Origin: Fervidobacterium_A thailandense
GTDB lineage: Bacteria > Thermotogota > Thermotogae > Thermotogales > Fervidobacteriaceae
DNA: 64,000 bases
Strand: one strand, 5' to 3'
Assembly (NCBI RefSeq): GCF_041505935.1
Contig: NZ_CP140110.1
The stretch's first letter is position 1, and every line of letters starts with the position of its first letter. A program made the position numbers and the translations under genes. The notes beneath the pieces were generated by a model that worked only from the letters and a program-made list of their open reading frames with translations, made no database searches and was not told the origin of the DNA. This document shows positions 1 through 9,073 of this stretch, piece by piece.

Positions 1-1783
1 CAGAAACCTCATCCGAAGGGAAATACGCCCCAATAACCCCACCAAGGTTGTCGAAGTTCCCAGGCTTGCGCGGATTCGCAAATCCGTCGTTGTTGAACAG
101 CGCCCTCAAATCCAAAGTAAAGAAATCCCCCGTTTGCTTACCAGATACGGTGTATTCGTGACCAGCAACGTGCTCTTTATCCTGGAAAAGCAAACCATCG
201 ATTACAACGAGCTCTGATGATTCTAAGTCATAGTACAACGTTGTCTCGTGGTCCTTAAAACGATAACTTACACCTACTTTTACCGGAAGGAGGATCAGCT
301 GGTCGAATCTGCACGAATCGGAAAACGAAACTGACGCGAAGTCTTCGTAGTCTAAAACCCCAACCTCAAATAATCCCCTCCCGGATACCTCTTTTCGCAA
401 AGAATTTTTAGAGGAAACAGTTACCATCGTCCTGTTAAATTCTCCACTCACGAGTACATAGTATCTCTGGGCCGGGATTTCTCGTTTTTCCAGTTTGAAC
501 CTTGATCTGCCCACCACCGAGACGATTAAACCTCCACCGTAATCTCCGCTAACTAAACTAATTTGAGATACTCCAGGATCCAACGATTCGGCTTCGAAAA
601 CCTTTAATCCAGATCGTCCAACAATTTTTGCACTCAGTGAAAGCTCGAGAAAATCCCTTGGTAATTTCTCCAGATAAAGAACCGACCTGAGTGCACAAAT
701 CGTCGATTCGGCACCGGCATTCCTGTTCACATGAGCAAACTCAAGGCCGTCGTACCCTTCGCCGTTTGGCCCGTACATCCTTACCCCCAATCGGTTACCA
801 CCGAACAACCACGATCCAGCGAGTGCAGTAAGATGTGCGTAGATCTCATCGTTTGTGAGTTCGTAAAGCTTTTGCATCCCAACAACAAGACACTCAAGTG
901 AGTAAGCAAGTTCCGGATGCAGCTTTATAAAGCTCCCAATGTGGTATATCAGTCCCGTGGCTATCATAATGGAAGCTTGTTCTCTTGCGAGCTCCACTGA
1001 TACCTTCAGGAGATTACCATCTCCCGTTATTTTGTAAGCCTCAACGAGGGCTTCTAAGTAATGGTTTCCCCATCCGTTCCAACTAAATCTATCACGGTAC
1101 GCAGAGAAGAAAGACCGCAATTTTGAAAAACCGGTCCAGCGAAATTTCAGAAGTTCATCCGCAACTCTGTGTATTTCCGTCTTCACATCCGAACGCTTAG
1201 AATACTTATAGTACTCCGTAAGACCAAGCAGGTACAGGCTAAGCTGGTCTCCGTATTTCGGCGGTGATTTACGGAGTGCACTGAATGTCCTTTTGAGGGT
1301 TTCATCCAGTTCCCCGTCAAACCAAAACTGCGCAAGTTTTGACAGTCCCCAAAAAGCGCGAAGTGTCCACCAGGAGGTGGATTTATAACTCGTGATACCG
1401 AATCGGTTTATAGTACCATCCTTATATGCAAAATTAAAGAACTCCCCATCGCCCGCATGCATCTTTAACACAAATTTAGAGGCTTCTTTGGCAAGTTCCA
1501 GATACTTGGTGTCACGATAATGCTCAAACGCTTCGGAATAGAGCAAGACCACTCTTGCCACGTCGTCCACACAAAAATCACCCTCGTTGACCGCCGTAAC
1601 GGGAACGTACCTTCCACCGCGCTCTTCTGCGTAAACCCAGTATCCTTTTACCTCCTCTCCCGACAACGTGAATTTTTCTCCAAGCCGTTCCAGATGTGTG
1701 TTGTTGAATAAAGGAATTGTAAACCCTAAGCCCACAAATACGCAGAACAAAAAGGAAACAAAGAACAACGTAAGAAATCGCAC
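1..1783 (-). CDS. Secreted alpha-toroid glycosidase-like protein, C-terminus cut by window edge
   Basis: Open without a stop from a GTG at 1783 to the window edge, so the C-terminus is missing. An SD (GGAGGG) lies 6-7 bases upstream of the GTG. The first ~22 residues (RFLTLFFVSFLFCVFVGLGF) form a signal peptide. The next ~330 residues are helical repeats rich in Trp and Tyr, with DDVAR, GDGEFFNF and SWWTLRAFWGL motifs, as in six-hairpin (alpha/alpha toroid) glycosidases and lyases. Residues after about 380 look beta-rich, and the last visible part has an FNNDGFA...GNFDN pattern reminiscent of carbohydrate-binding or accessory domains. The family could not be named. Its position beside a LacI-controlled sugar locus suggests extracellular polysaccharide breakdown (inference). 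A hairpin terminator separates it from the upstream gene, so it may have its own promoter. Confidence 0.6.
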   Translation of the reverse strand, partial: MRFLTLFFVSFLFCVFVGLGFTIPLFNNTHLERLGEKFTLSGEEVKGYWVYAEERGGRYVPVTAVNEGDFCVDDVARVVLLYSEAFEHYRDTKYLELAKEASKFVLKMHAGDGEFFNFAYKDGTINRFGITSYKSTSWWTLRAFWGLSKLAQFWFDGELDETLKRTFSALRKSPPKYGDQLSLYLLGLTEYYKYSKRSDVKTEIHRVADELLKFRWTGFSKLRSFFSAYRDRFSWNGWGNHYLEALVEAYKITGDGNLLKVSVELAREQASIMIATGLIYHIGSFIKLHPELAYSLECLVVGMQKLYELTNDEIYAHLTALAGSWLFGGNRLGVRMYGPNGEGYDGLEFAHVNRNAGAESTICALRSVLYLEKLPRDFLELSLSAKIVGRSGLKVFEAESLDPGVSQISLVSGDYGGGLIVSVVGRSRFKLEKREIPAQRYYVLVSGEFNRTMVTVSSKNSLRKEVSGRGLFEVGVLDYEDFASVSFSDSCRFDQLILLPVKVGVSYRFKDHETTLYYDLESSELVVIDGLLFQDKEHVAGHEYTVSGKQTGDFFTLDLRALFNNDGFANPRKPGNFDNLGGVIGAYFPSDEVS

Positions 1784-1834
1784 GTTATCCCTCCTCTCTG
1801 CTTTGGAAATGTTAATGACCATCAAATAAGAACA

Positions 1835-1873
1835 AATAAGAACAAACGGCCAGGTGCCGTGCGACACCTGGCC
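1835..1873 (-). terminator. Rho-independent terminator after the secreted protein gene
   Basis: A perfect 9-bp stem (GGCCAGGTG 1848-1856 with CACCTGGCC 1865-1873) and an 8-base loop are followed, on the minus strand, by the T-rich run GTTTGTTCTTATTTG. It lies 35 bases past the stop of the gene ending at 1908. Confidence 0.85.
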
Positions 1874-1907
1874 AACTTGCCAAGTGATGCGGGGGGTGGA
1901 TTGGGGA

Positions 1908-3242
1908 TTACTCTCCTATCTTAAGAGCCCTGAACGAAGCACTCTTCCTCTCGAGCCACTTGATTGCCTCTTCGCTGGTTGGTGCTGTGTAAAGGTGATA
2001 AAGTATCTTGTGCTCTACAACATCTCCGGCTTTGTACCTGTTGGGCATTTCTTCCTTCTTCGTTCCCCAAACAGGATACACATTTTCCGTTGCTGGATAA
2101 ACGTTGAACTCGTCGGCCACCCACTTGAAAATTCCTGTTCTGAATTCCAAGCTTTCGTAAACCCAGGTGTCACCCTCGAGCCACTTTTTGTAATCCGCGT
2201 ACATTAAAGGAATCGTTGGCATGATCTCCGCAACACCCATTTTTGCTTTTGGTGAATAATTCGTTCTCCATCTCTCAGCCGATGCAAAGATATAAGTCGC
2301 ACCCCAGAAGAGTGGTTTCATGCTTTGTCCGGCCGGGAAGATGATGTATGGCAATTTGTCAACCCAGGTGACGGCATTCCTCTCAAGCCAGTACTCGTAC
2401 GGTGTAATACCGAGTTGATCAGCCCACGAGAGTCTTCTGAAAACTGGGAGTATGTGGAGTGTGTCGTCGAACGCTGGAATCATTGGTCTTGTGATCATCG
2501 TTTGAAGTTTCATGATGTCAGCATAGTTGTAGAACTTAAACTGGTTGTTTACGAGGATATCACCGTTAGTGAATACGTAGATCATGAGTTCCTGAGAGAG
2601 ACCGAAGAACTTATCCGAGAAGAGAACAGCCTGAATACCCACCGCAACAGGTCCAGGTGTGAGCACCTTCAAGGAAACGAGCCGTAGACCTGGGGTTGTT
2701 TCTTCATCATGCACTTTTCCAATGTCACCATCAACATAGTAGGTGGACCTTGACCATCCAGCTATTCTTGCGATACCTATCTCGCTAACAATGTCGGCTT
2801 TGACGTTCCCGAACTTTTTGATGTTCACAAGCCCTTTTTCCGTAACCTCGAATTCCAACGAACCGTCGACAGCTTTCACCAAGAAGCCGTTGCCAAATTT
2901 CTCAACGTTGAACGCTCTGGGATAGATCGTCGTCTTCGATGGTTTTACATCGGAAATTTCGATCCGCGTCTGACCGCTTGCCAGGAAGAGCAACGTGTCT
3001 GGACCGGAGATCCTGTTGTTACCATCGACGTCGTCGATTTGGTAAGGTACCTCTCTGTTACAACAAATGACCTTCAAACTCTCCCACACCGGTTCAAAGT
3101 CCTCGGGTAACAATTCAAGTAGTTCCGAGAATTTAACAACCACAGGTACTTGGATTTCCCCTGCCTTTACCGGAATCGACACCGTCTTCGCAAAGAGCGC
3201 AACGGAAAGTACCACCGCGATCAAAACCAGAATCCTTTTCAT
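1908..3242 (-). CDS. Secreted protein with DUF4861-like N-terminus, sugar-locus associated
   Basis: A 444-residue protein with a signal peptide (residues 1-18, cleavage near Ala-Lys). Residues ~25-95 contain VPYQIDDVDGNN and DTLLFLASG, which resemble the opening of DUF4861-type proteins (VPVQ.DD.DGDG...DELLFLA) linked to pectin or other polysaccharide degradation. That link is from memory and tentative. The rest is beta-rich with many Trp and Tyr (residues 150-440). The ATG is preceded by GGGAGGTG. It is transcribed divergently from the LacI-type regulator. LacI-type operators lie over its probable transcription start, so it is likely controlled with the transporter and GH4/GH130 genes. The exact enzymatic role is unknown. 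Confidence 0.6.
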   Translation of the reverse strand: MKRILVLIAVVLSVALFAKTVSIPVKAGEIQVPVVVKFSELLELLPEDFEPVWESLKVICCNREVPYQIDDVDGNNRISGPDTLLFLASGQTRIEISDVKPSKTTIYPRAFNVEKFGNGFLVKAVDGSLEFEVTEKGLVNIKKFGNVKADIVSEIGIARIAGWSRSTYYVDGDIGKVHDEETTPGLRLVSLKVLTPGPVAVGIQAVLFSDKFFGLSQELMIYVFTNGDILVNNQFKFYNYADIMKLQTMITRPMIPAFDDTLHILPVFRRLSWADQLGITPYEYWLERNAVTWVDKLPYIIFPAGQSMKPLFWGATYIFASAERWRTNYSPKAKMGVAEIMPTIPLMYADYKKWLEGDTWVYESLEFRTGIFKWVADEFNVYPATENVYPVWGTKKEEMPNRYKAGDVVEHKILYHLYTAPTSEEAIKWLERKSASFRALKIGE

Positions 3243-3271
3243 ATGCCAACACCTCCCATGCTTCAGTTGTG

Positions 3272-3312
3272 TGTAAGCGTTACCATAGGTAAACGCTTAC
3301 ATACGTATTATA
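3272..3312 (-). promoter_or_regulatory. Promoter with paired LacI-type operators for the secreted protein gene
   Basis: On the minus strand TATAAT occupies 3312-3307; a -35 is not clear (TTACAA at 3337-3332 with a 19-base gap is the best match). Just downstream are two operator-like sequences: GGTAAACGCTTACA (3288-3301) and TGTAAGCGTTACC (3272-3284), the second one base shorter. The first is the exact reverse complement of the operator at 3483-3496. They cover the expected transcription start, the usual place for a repressor of the LacI family. Confidence 0.75.
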
Positions 3313-3443
3313 TAAAGAGAGGTTCGAATTTTTGTAAGCCATTTTTTCGGAATAAAATTAACATTTTCGTATAAAAAGTCCAATTAAAGTACAGACACGA
3401 AGTTTTTCTCAGATTTACATTGATTTTCATTTCTAAACATATA

Positions 3444-3496
3444 TTGGCACTTTTCTACCAGCTGCGTATAATTTATAGTGTATGTAAGCGTTTACC
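3444..3496 (+). promoter_or_regulatory. Promoter and operator of the lacI-type regulator operon
   Basis: TTGGCA (3444-3449), a 17-base spacer and TATAAT (3467-3472) form a near-consensus sigma-70 promoter. The operator TGTAAGCGTTTACC (3483-3496) starts about 10 bases after the -10, so a bound repressor would block initiation. This implies autoregulation of the repressor and, if transcription continues, of the downstream sugar genes. Confidence 0.8.
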
Positions 3497-3551
3497 TATA
3501 AATAAAATTAAGGACATCGTGATGTCGAAACCGTTTGGGGGTGGAGTTTTG

Positions 3552-4517
3552 ATGGTCTCAATCGAGGATGTTGCGAAAGAAGCTGGAGTATCAATAGCGA
3601 CGGTTTCAAGAGTTTTGAACGGTAGCGGTTACGTCTCGGAGGAAACCGAGCTTAGAGTTTTGCAAGCCATGAGAAAACTTGGATACAAACCGTCATTAAC
3701 AGCAAGAGTGCTCGCGAAAAAAAGGGTTTTCAACGTTGGTGTGCTTATCAGCACGAGAATTTCCGAACTTTTGCCAACGGAGCTTGGTGAGTTTTACAGG
3801 ATCATGATCTCGGCCATTGAGAATTCAGCCGAGATATACAGGTTGAACGTAAGAATCGTAAACTTTGAAGCCGAGGAAATCCCAAAGATGGATGGTTACA
3901 TAATCGTGGGAAGTGACATGGAGAAGGAACAAGTTGAAAGTTTGGCCAAGTCTTCCAGAGTTGTTCTACTGGACCATTACATTGAAGGTCTAAGGATCGA
4001 CTCCATCGTCAGCGATGGTTACGATGGTGTTTACTTCGTCACAGAACTTGCCATCTCAAGTGGTTTTAATACCATTGCACACCTGCATGGTCCTTTAAAG
4101 TACTTCGGATTCCGTGACAGATACAACGGCTACATCGCCGCGATGACAAAGCACGGAAGATTACCACTAACAATGGAATACGATGAATTGCATGAGGATG
4201 TCGACACGGCATTAAAAAAACTTTTCAGGGATAGAAAACCAGACCTGATAATATGTTCCAACGATGTTATCGCACTGCAAGCGTTGAAGAAGCTACAAGA
4301 ATGGGGAATGAGGATTCCCGAAGATGTAAGTATCATCGGATTCGACGACATTCCATCAGCCGCGAAGAACAACTTATCCACTTTACGAGTCCAGAAGTCG
4401 GAGATGGGATTGAACGCGGTGAAGAGACTGTTTGAACTACTGAACCATCAAAGCACACATCCTTATAAACAATGTGTGTACGCTACTTACGTGAAACGCG
4501 GGTCATCTCTTGTGTGA
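3552..4517 (+). CDS. LacI-family transcriptional regulator of the adjacent sugar locus
   Basis: A 321-residue repressor. Residues 1-50 hold a classic LacI helix-turn-helix (IEDVAKEAGVSIATVSRVLNG) followed by the hinge helix (PSLTARVLAKKR). The remainder is a periplasmic-binding-protein-like effector domain with typical motifs (ICSNDVIALQAL, DVSIIGFDDIP). The ATG at 3552 was chosen because LacI proteins begin just before this helix-turn-helix and because GGGGGTGGAG lies 6-15 bases upstream; the frame stays open to 3420, before the promoter. Operators of matching form occur at its own promoter and at the divergent gene. The effector is probably the sugar handled by the downstream transporter and GH4/GH130 enzymes (inference). 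Confidence 0.92.
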   Translation: MVSIEDVAKEAGVSIATVSRVLNGSGYVSEETELRVLQAMRKLGYKPSLTARVLAKKRVFNVGVLISTRISELLPTELGEFYRIMISAIENSAEIYRLNVRIVNFEAEEIPKMDGYIIVGSDMEKEQVESLAKSSRVVLLDHYIEGLRIDSIVSDGYDGVYFVTELAISSGFNTIAHLHGPLKYFGFRDRYNGYIAAMTKHGRLPLTMEYDELHEDVDTALKKLFRDRKPDLIICSNDVIALQALKKLQEWGMRIPEDVSIIGFDDIPSAAKNNLSTLRVQKSEMGLNAVKRLFELLNHQSTHPYKQCVYATYVKRGSSLV

Positions 4518-4547
4518 CCTGTGAACCTTTCAAGGGAGGTGCCTAGT

Positions 4548-5807
4548 ATGGTGATTCTCAGAAGGATGGTTGCGCTGATATTGGTACTCTCGGTGGTGTT
4601 CGGTCTTGCCCAAGTCAGGTTGAAGTTTTGGACAGCACCTAACCCGCTTCAGGAGGAGTTCTGGAAAGCCGTTATCACCGAATGGAACAAACAACGCCCC
4701 GACATCCAAATCGAAGTTCAAACGATCCCAGCTGCCGGAAGTTCGGAGGAAGCTATACTCACCGCGATAGCTTCCGGAAACGCCCCTGATTTTAGCGAAA
4801 ACATCTTCAGTGGTTTCGCGGCCCAACTTGCCGACATAGGAGCCCTGTATCCATTTGATAACTTCGGTGCCGATTTCCAAAAACTCGTGGAGACCAGAAG
4901 GATGAAGAACATCATTGAGAAATGGAAGATCAAGGGTAAGTACTACGTCTTTCCGATCTACTCCAACCCCATGCTCTTCTGGTGGCGCGGCGATTTGCTC
5001 AGGCAACTCGGATATACCACTCCCCCCAGAACTTACGAAGAAATCTACGAGCTCAGCAAGAAATTTGCCGACGGTAAGAAAAAATTCACCATGCAAGTGA
5101 TTGCAGGTAGGAACTGGTGGGACAGATGGTTCGACTTCATCACGTATTACTACGCGGCCAGCGGTGGCAACGCTTACATCGACCCGGTCCGCAGGAGAGT
5201 TAACTTTGGTGATGCTGCGGGTGAAAAGGTAGCAACCTTTATTTACAACATGTTCCAGAACAAATACACGGCTGTGGAACTTGGAGATAACCCGTTCTAC
5301 AAAGGAGTAATACTCGCAAAAGTAACCGGACCTTGGGAAATCAACTGGGCACTCCAGACATTCCCGAACGTGATGCCCAACGTGATCATCACTCCACCTC
5401 CGGTTCCGGGGGATTATCCGAAGGACAGGCCAATCTACACGTTCGCCGACAGTAAGGGTATCGTAATCTACAATACCTGTAAAAATCCAAAGGCCGTTTT
5501 TGAATTCCTGAACTGGGTATTCTCGAACGTCCAAAACGACGTTCTGTGGATCGAGAAAACGAAGATGCCACCGGCACGTGAGGACCTTGCAACTAATCCA
5601 GCGTTCGCGAAGTTCATGGAAGATAGATTCTTTAAAGCTTACGCCAGCCACGTTCCGTACGCGGTACCACCGGCACTCATCGATAAGACCATCGACGTTC
5701 AGCAAGCTATGACAACCTACTTGATCGAACCGTTGATGTACCTAAGAGGTAAACCATCGGACATTCTAAAACGCGCTGTCTCGGAGATCAATAAGCTGTT
5801 GTTCTAA
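4548..5807 (+). CDS. Sugar ABC transporter substrate-binding protein (family 1, UgpB/MalE-type)
   Basis: A 419-residue extracytoplasmic solute-binding protein. It has a signal peptide (about residues 1-22, ending GLAQ) and no lipobox. The mature N-terminus LKFWTAPNPLQEEFWKAVITEW, a SGNAPDF motif and the Trp/Tyr-rich ligand cleft region (NWWDRWFDFITYYYAASGG) are typical of oligosaccharide-binding family 1. The ATG at 4548 follows AAGGGAGGT with correct spacing. It lies 30 bases after the regulator stop and is followed by a terminator-like hairpin and then two permease genes. That order usually gives more binding protein than membrane subunit. The ligand cannot be read from sequence; the neighbouring enzymes point to a uronate- or mannose-containing oligosaccharide. 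Confidence 0.9.
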   Translation: MVILRRMVALILVLSVVFGLAQVRLKFWTAPNPLQEEFWKAVITEWNKQRPDIQIEVQTIPAAGSSEEAILTAIASGNAPDFSENIFSGFAAQLADIGALYPFDNFGADFQKLVETRRMKNIIEKWKIKGKYYVFPIYSNPMLFWWRGDLLRQLGYTTPPRTYEEIYELSKKFADGKKKFTMQVIAGRNWWDRWFDFITYYYAASGGNAYIDPVRRRVNFGDAAGEKVATFIYNMFQNKYTAVELGDNPFYKGVILAKVTGPWEINWALQTFPNVMPNVIITPPPVPGDYPKDRPIYTFADSKGIVIYNTCKNPKAVFEFLNWVFSNVQNDVLWIEKTKMPPAREDLATNPAFAKFMEDRFFKAYASHVPYAVPPALIDKTIDVQQAMTTYLIEPLMYLRGKPSDILKRAVSEINKLLF

Positions 5808-5835
5808 AATAGACGTGTGCTTCCGGAAACTTGAG

Positions 5836-5870
5836 CGGGCGTGGATGCCCGTCCGCGCCCGTTTTGTTTT
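5836..5870 (+). terminator. Intra-operon terminator/attenuator after the binding-protein gene
   Basis: A 9-bp GC-rich stem (CGGGCGTGG with CCGCGCCCG, one G-T pair), an 8-base loop and then TTTTGTTTT. It lies between the binding-protein gene and the first permease, so it probably reduces transcription into the permease genes rather than ending the operon fully. Confidence 0.8.
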
Positions 5871-5906
5871 ACATCTCTTAAGACCCCGTGGTGGGAGTGA
5901 TAGTGA

Positions 5907-6782
5907 ATGAAAAGACTTGGTTGGAAGGAAAGAGCGTTCGGTTATTCGGCCGTAATTCCCTACTTAGCCTACACAGCCGTCTTTTGGGGATACCCGTTTG
6001 TTTGGATGATCGTCCTTGCGTTCACCAAGTGGAATTATTTTGCAAAACCAAAGTTCGTCGGGATTATGAATTTTGTGAATACGTTCACCGATCGTATGTT
6101 CTGGCGCATAGTTTTGAACACGCTAAACTTCCTCGCGTTTTTGATTCCTATGGTTTTGACTGCATCTCTACTTTTCGCGCTCGCGCTAACGAAGGTTAAG
6201 TTCGGTAAGACGTTTATTATGCTTAGCTTCTTACTTGCAAACGTTTCTTCAGGTGTTGCCTATTCGTTGCTGTTCTCAAATTTGTTTGCCGTTAACGGTC
6301 CCATCAATCGGTTCTTAGACTCCGTGTTTGGATTCACAATTCCCTGGTTCAGCAACCCTGAGCTTGCGGTGTTTTCAATATGTCTGATAATCACCTGGAA
6401 GTTCATGGGATACTACGGACTCATATTGTATGCCGGACTTTTGAGCATCCCGCAATCGATTTACGAAGCGGCACAGCTTGATGGAGCAACTAAGAGCACG
6501 ATTTTCTGGAAAATCACGTTACCGTTACTCAATCCTTCCCTTATAACGGTCACAATCTTGGCCACGACACTCACGTTCGGTATCTTCACCGAACCTTACA
6601 TGATCACCGGTGGAGGACCGATGAACAGGACGATGACGTTCTTGGTGTACATGTACGACACTGCATTCAAGCGCATAAATCCATCTTACGCAACGACAAT
6701 CGCCATCGTGACCGCGGCAATGAGCTATGGTCTTGTGATGTTAATAAGAAAACTGTTCGAAAAGGAAGTGACCTTCGTATGA
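5907..6782 (+). CDS. Sugar ABC transporter permease, MalF/UgpA-type
   Basis: A 291-residue inner-membrane permease with six predicted membrane segments. The EAA loop (YEAAQLDGATKSTIFWKITLPLLNP, shortened here as YEAAQLDGA...KITLPLL) lies near residue 185, where the ATPase subunit docks. The ATG at 5907 has a weak purine-rich SD (GGGAGTGA) 9 bases upstream. The stop overlaps the start of the second permease by 4 bases (ATGA), so the two are translationally coupled. No dedicated ATPase is encoded in this locus; as in many sugar importers of this class, a shared MsmK-like ATPase from elsewhere probably energises it. Confidence 0.92.
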   Translation: MKRLGWKERAFGYSAVIPYLAYTAVFWGYPFVWMIVLAFTKWNYFAKPKFVGIMNFVNTFTDRMFWRIVLNTLNFLAFLIPMVLTASLLFALALTKVKFGKTFIMLSFLLANVSSGVAYSLLFSNLFAVNGPINRFLDSVFGFTIPWFSNPELAVFSICLIITWKFMGYYGLILYAGLLSIPQSIYEAAQLDGATKSTIFWKITLPLLNPSLITVTILATTLTFGIFTEPYMITGGGPMNRTMTFLVYMYDTAFKRINPSYATTIAIVTAAMSYGLVMLIRKLFEKEVTFV

Positions 6783-7603
6783 GAAGGGAAAAAATCAATT
6801 CGATCATCATTACAGTTGTTATGCTTGCACTTGCCATCGTTTGGATTTATCCGTACGTTTGGCTCGTGCTTTCATCTTTCAAACCTGTAGAAGATATCTA
6901 CACGAGGTTCTGGCCAAGGAAATTGACCCTCGAACACTACAAGTTTATCCTGGAGGCTTCCGAACGCCTCCACAGACCGTTTGTCAGGGCCTTCTTAAAC
7001 AGCTTGTTCGTCACTGTGACGGTTACGTTCTCGGTCGTTGTTACTTCCGCACTGCTGGGATACGTGATTTCAAAGATAGAATTCGGACTCGGAAAGGCAA
7101 TCTTTAACTTTATCTTGTACCAGATGCTATTCCCCGGGTTCATGTTCATAATCCCAATGTTCGTGCTCATACGGAACCTGGGCTGGCTCAACACGTACAG
7201 GGCCTTGATCGTACCGTCTCTCATCAGTTCTTGGGGAATGTTTATGTTCGCTCAGTCTTACAAATCCATTCCAAAGGACTACATCGAAGCTGCAAGAATC
7301 GATGGCGCAAACGAACTATGGATAGCCTTTAAGGTGATGTTCCCACTTGCCAGCTCGACTGCATCGATCGTCGGCTTGTTCACGTTCATAGGTACCTGGG
7401 ACAACTTCATGTGGCCACTGATGGTTATCAGGGACTACAACAAGATGCCACTTTCCGTCTTGCTTGCAAGTTTTAACCACGAATACGCTGGTTACGTGGG
7501 ACCCGTTTTGGCCGGTGCCGTGATCCAAACACTGCCGATGCTTATAATTTTCCTTGCTTTGAGGAAATTCTTCCTGCAAGGTATCTCGATCACACTGAAA
7601 TGA
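6779..7603 (+). CDS. Sugar ABC transporter permease, MalG/UgpE-type
   Basis: A 274-residue permease with about six membrane segments and the EAA loop YIEAARIDGANELW near residue 168. It starts inside the previous gene (ATGA overlap) and forms the second half of the membrane channel with it. A gap of 32 bases carrying AAGGAGGTTTG separates it from the GH4 gene, so transport and glycoside processing appear to be one operon. Confidence 0.92.
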   Translation: MRREKINSIIITVVMLALAIVWIYPYVWLVLSSFKPVEDIYTRFWPRKLTLEHYKFILEASERLHRPFVRAFLNSLFVTVTVTFSVVVTSALLGYVISKIEFGLGKAIFNFILYQMLFPGFMFIIPMFVLIRNLGWLNTYRALIVPSLISSWGMFMFAQSYKSIPKDYIEAARIDGANELWIAFKVMFPLASSTASIVGLFTFIGTWDNFMWPLMVIRDYNKMPLSVLLASFNHEYAGYVGPVLAGAVIQTLPMLIIFLALRKFFLQGISITLK

Positions 7604-7635
7604 AGCGTTAATTTAACCCAAAGGAGGTTTGAAAA

Positions 7636-9057
7636 ATGGCCAATCTACGTATAAGTATCATTGGAGCCGGAAGTGCCGTGTTTTCCATGAGAATCGTTTC
7701 AGACCTCTGTAAGATGCCGAAACTCTCCGGTACAGAGGTTGTTCTCATGGACATTGACGAGGAGAGGCTCGAGAACTTCCTCGTTCTTGCAAGAGAACTT
7801 ACCGAGTTCTTCGGTGCTAACTTAAAATTTGAAAAGACCTTATCGCTTCGAAAAGCGATAGAAGGTGCCGATTTCGTAATTAACACGGCACTTGCTGGTG
7901 GACACGAATACCTCAACAAGGTTAGGGCTATAGGTGAGAAATACGGATACTACAGGGGAATCGATGCGCAAAATTATAACTTCGTAACGGATTACCTGAA
8001 CTTGACCAACTGGAACCAGATGACGCTATTTTTGAAGATCGCTAATCTCATCAAGGAACTGGCTCCAAACGCTTGGTATCTCCAGGCTGCGAATCCCGTT
8101 TTGGAGGGTACGACACTCGTATCGACGGAAACGGGTATAAAGATGGTGGGATTCTGCCACGGCCATTTTTCGGTGGAAACGTTAGCCGAGTTAGTTGGTG
8201 TTAAAGATTACGAATGGCAGGTTGCCGGTGTAAACCACGGTATCTGGCTGACAAAATTCGAATCGCGTGATGGAAAGAATCTGTACGAAGAGCTGGTAAA
8301 GTACGCGGACAAGCCACACAAACCCTCCACACCTTTCGACGACCAACTCTCTCCCGTAGCATGGGATATGTACCGCACGTACGGCCTTTTCCCGATAGGA
8401 GACACCGTTCGCAACTCGACGTGGAAGTACCACAGGAATCTCGAGACCAAGAAGCGATGGTATGGAGAACCTTGGGGTGGAGCGGATTCGGAGCTCGGAT
8501 GGGAATGGTACGTCAGTCAGCTGAACGCTGTGGTGAACATGATAGAACTCTTCGCAAAGGCGGTCAAAAATGGTCAAAAGCTGACGAACGCAAAAGATGT
8601 AGTGCTCAACGCAATTCCGCACGCGAGTGAAGAGTGGAAAAACCTGATTGCGGATTTACTCGATCCCTCAAAACTTAGCCGTGAACAACATGTGCCGTTC
8701 ATAGATAGTGTTGTTAACAGTGAACGTAGAAGATTCGTAGTTAACGTTCTGAACAACGGAAAGATTAAGGGACTCGATGATGATATTGCCGTAGAGGTCT
8801 GTGCGTACGTTGAGGGTGAAAAATTCGAGTTCGAGGAGGTTTCGTTGCCCAAGAGGGTTCTCGAATGGTATTTGAAACCCAGGACACTTCTTGCAAAACA
8901 AGCACTCGAGGTCTTCAAAACTAAAAACCTGAAACTCCTTGAGGACATCTTGGAGAGGGATCCGAGAACAAAGAGCAGCGAACAAGTAAGAAAGGTAATA
9001 GATGAGCTCTATCCCATCATGCTGAAAGAACAGAAAAAAGTGGAAGAACAAGAGTGA
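7636..9057 (+). CDS. GH4 family glycosidase, alpha-glucuronidase-like (CHGH motif)
   Basis: A 473-residue GH4 enzyme. GH4 enzymes use NAD+ and a divalent metal and cleave by oxidation-elimination. The N-terminal Rossmann fold (ISIIGAGSAVFSM, residues ~6-18) binds NAD. The metal-binding Cys lies in a CHGH motif near residue 174, and GVNHGIWL follows near residue 200. In this family the CxGx form CHGx is associated with alpha-glucuronidases such as T. maritima Agu4 enzymes, against CHSV for alpha-galactosidases and CHEx for alpha-glucosidases; a closely related alpha-galacturonidase activity is also possible. It has no signal peptide, so it acts on imported oligosaccharide in the cytoplasm. AAGGAGGTTTG lies before the ATG. 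Confidence 0.85.
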   Translation: MANLRISIIGAGSAVFSMRIVSDLCKMPKLSGTEVVLMDIDEERLENFLVLARELTEFFGANLKFEKTLSLRKAIEGADFVINTALAGGHEYLNKVRAIGEKYGYYRGIDAQNYNFVTDYLNLTNWNQMTLFLKIANLIKELAPNAWYLQAANPVLEGTTLVSTETGIKMVGFCHGHFSVETLAELVGVKDYEWQVAGVNHGIWLTKFESRDGKNLYEELVKYADKPHKPSTPFDDQLSPVAWDMYRTYGLFPIGDTVRNSTWKYHRNLETKKRWYGEPWGGADSELGWEWYVSQLNAVVNMIELFAKAVKNGQKLTNAKDVVLNAIPHASEEWKNLIADLLDPSKLSREQHVPFIDSVVNSERRRFVVNVLNNGKIKGLDDDIAVEVCAYVEGEKFEFEEVSLPKRVLEWYLKPRTLLAKQALEVFKTKNLKLLEDILERDPRTKSSEQVRKVIDELYPIMLKEQKKVEEQE

Positions 9058-9073
9058 AGGAGGTTGTGAGAGC

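Noticed and set aside
4530..5705. Long open frame antisense to the sugar-binding protein gene
   Set aside because: It has no SD, no recognisable domain, and its composition mirrors the codon bias of the sense gene; it is a shadow frame.
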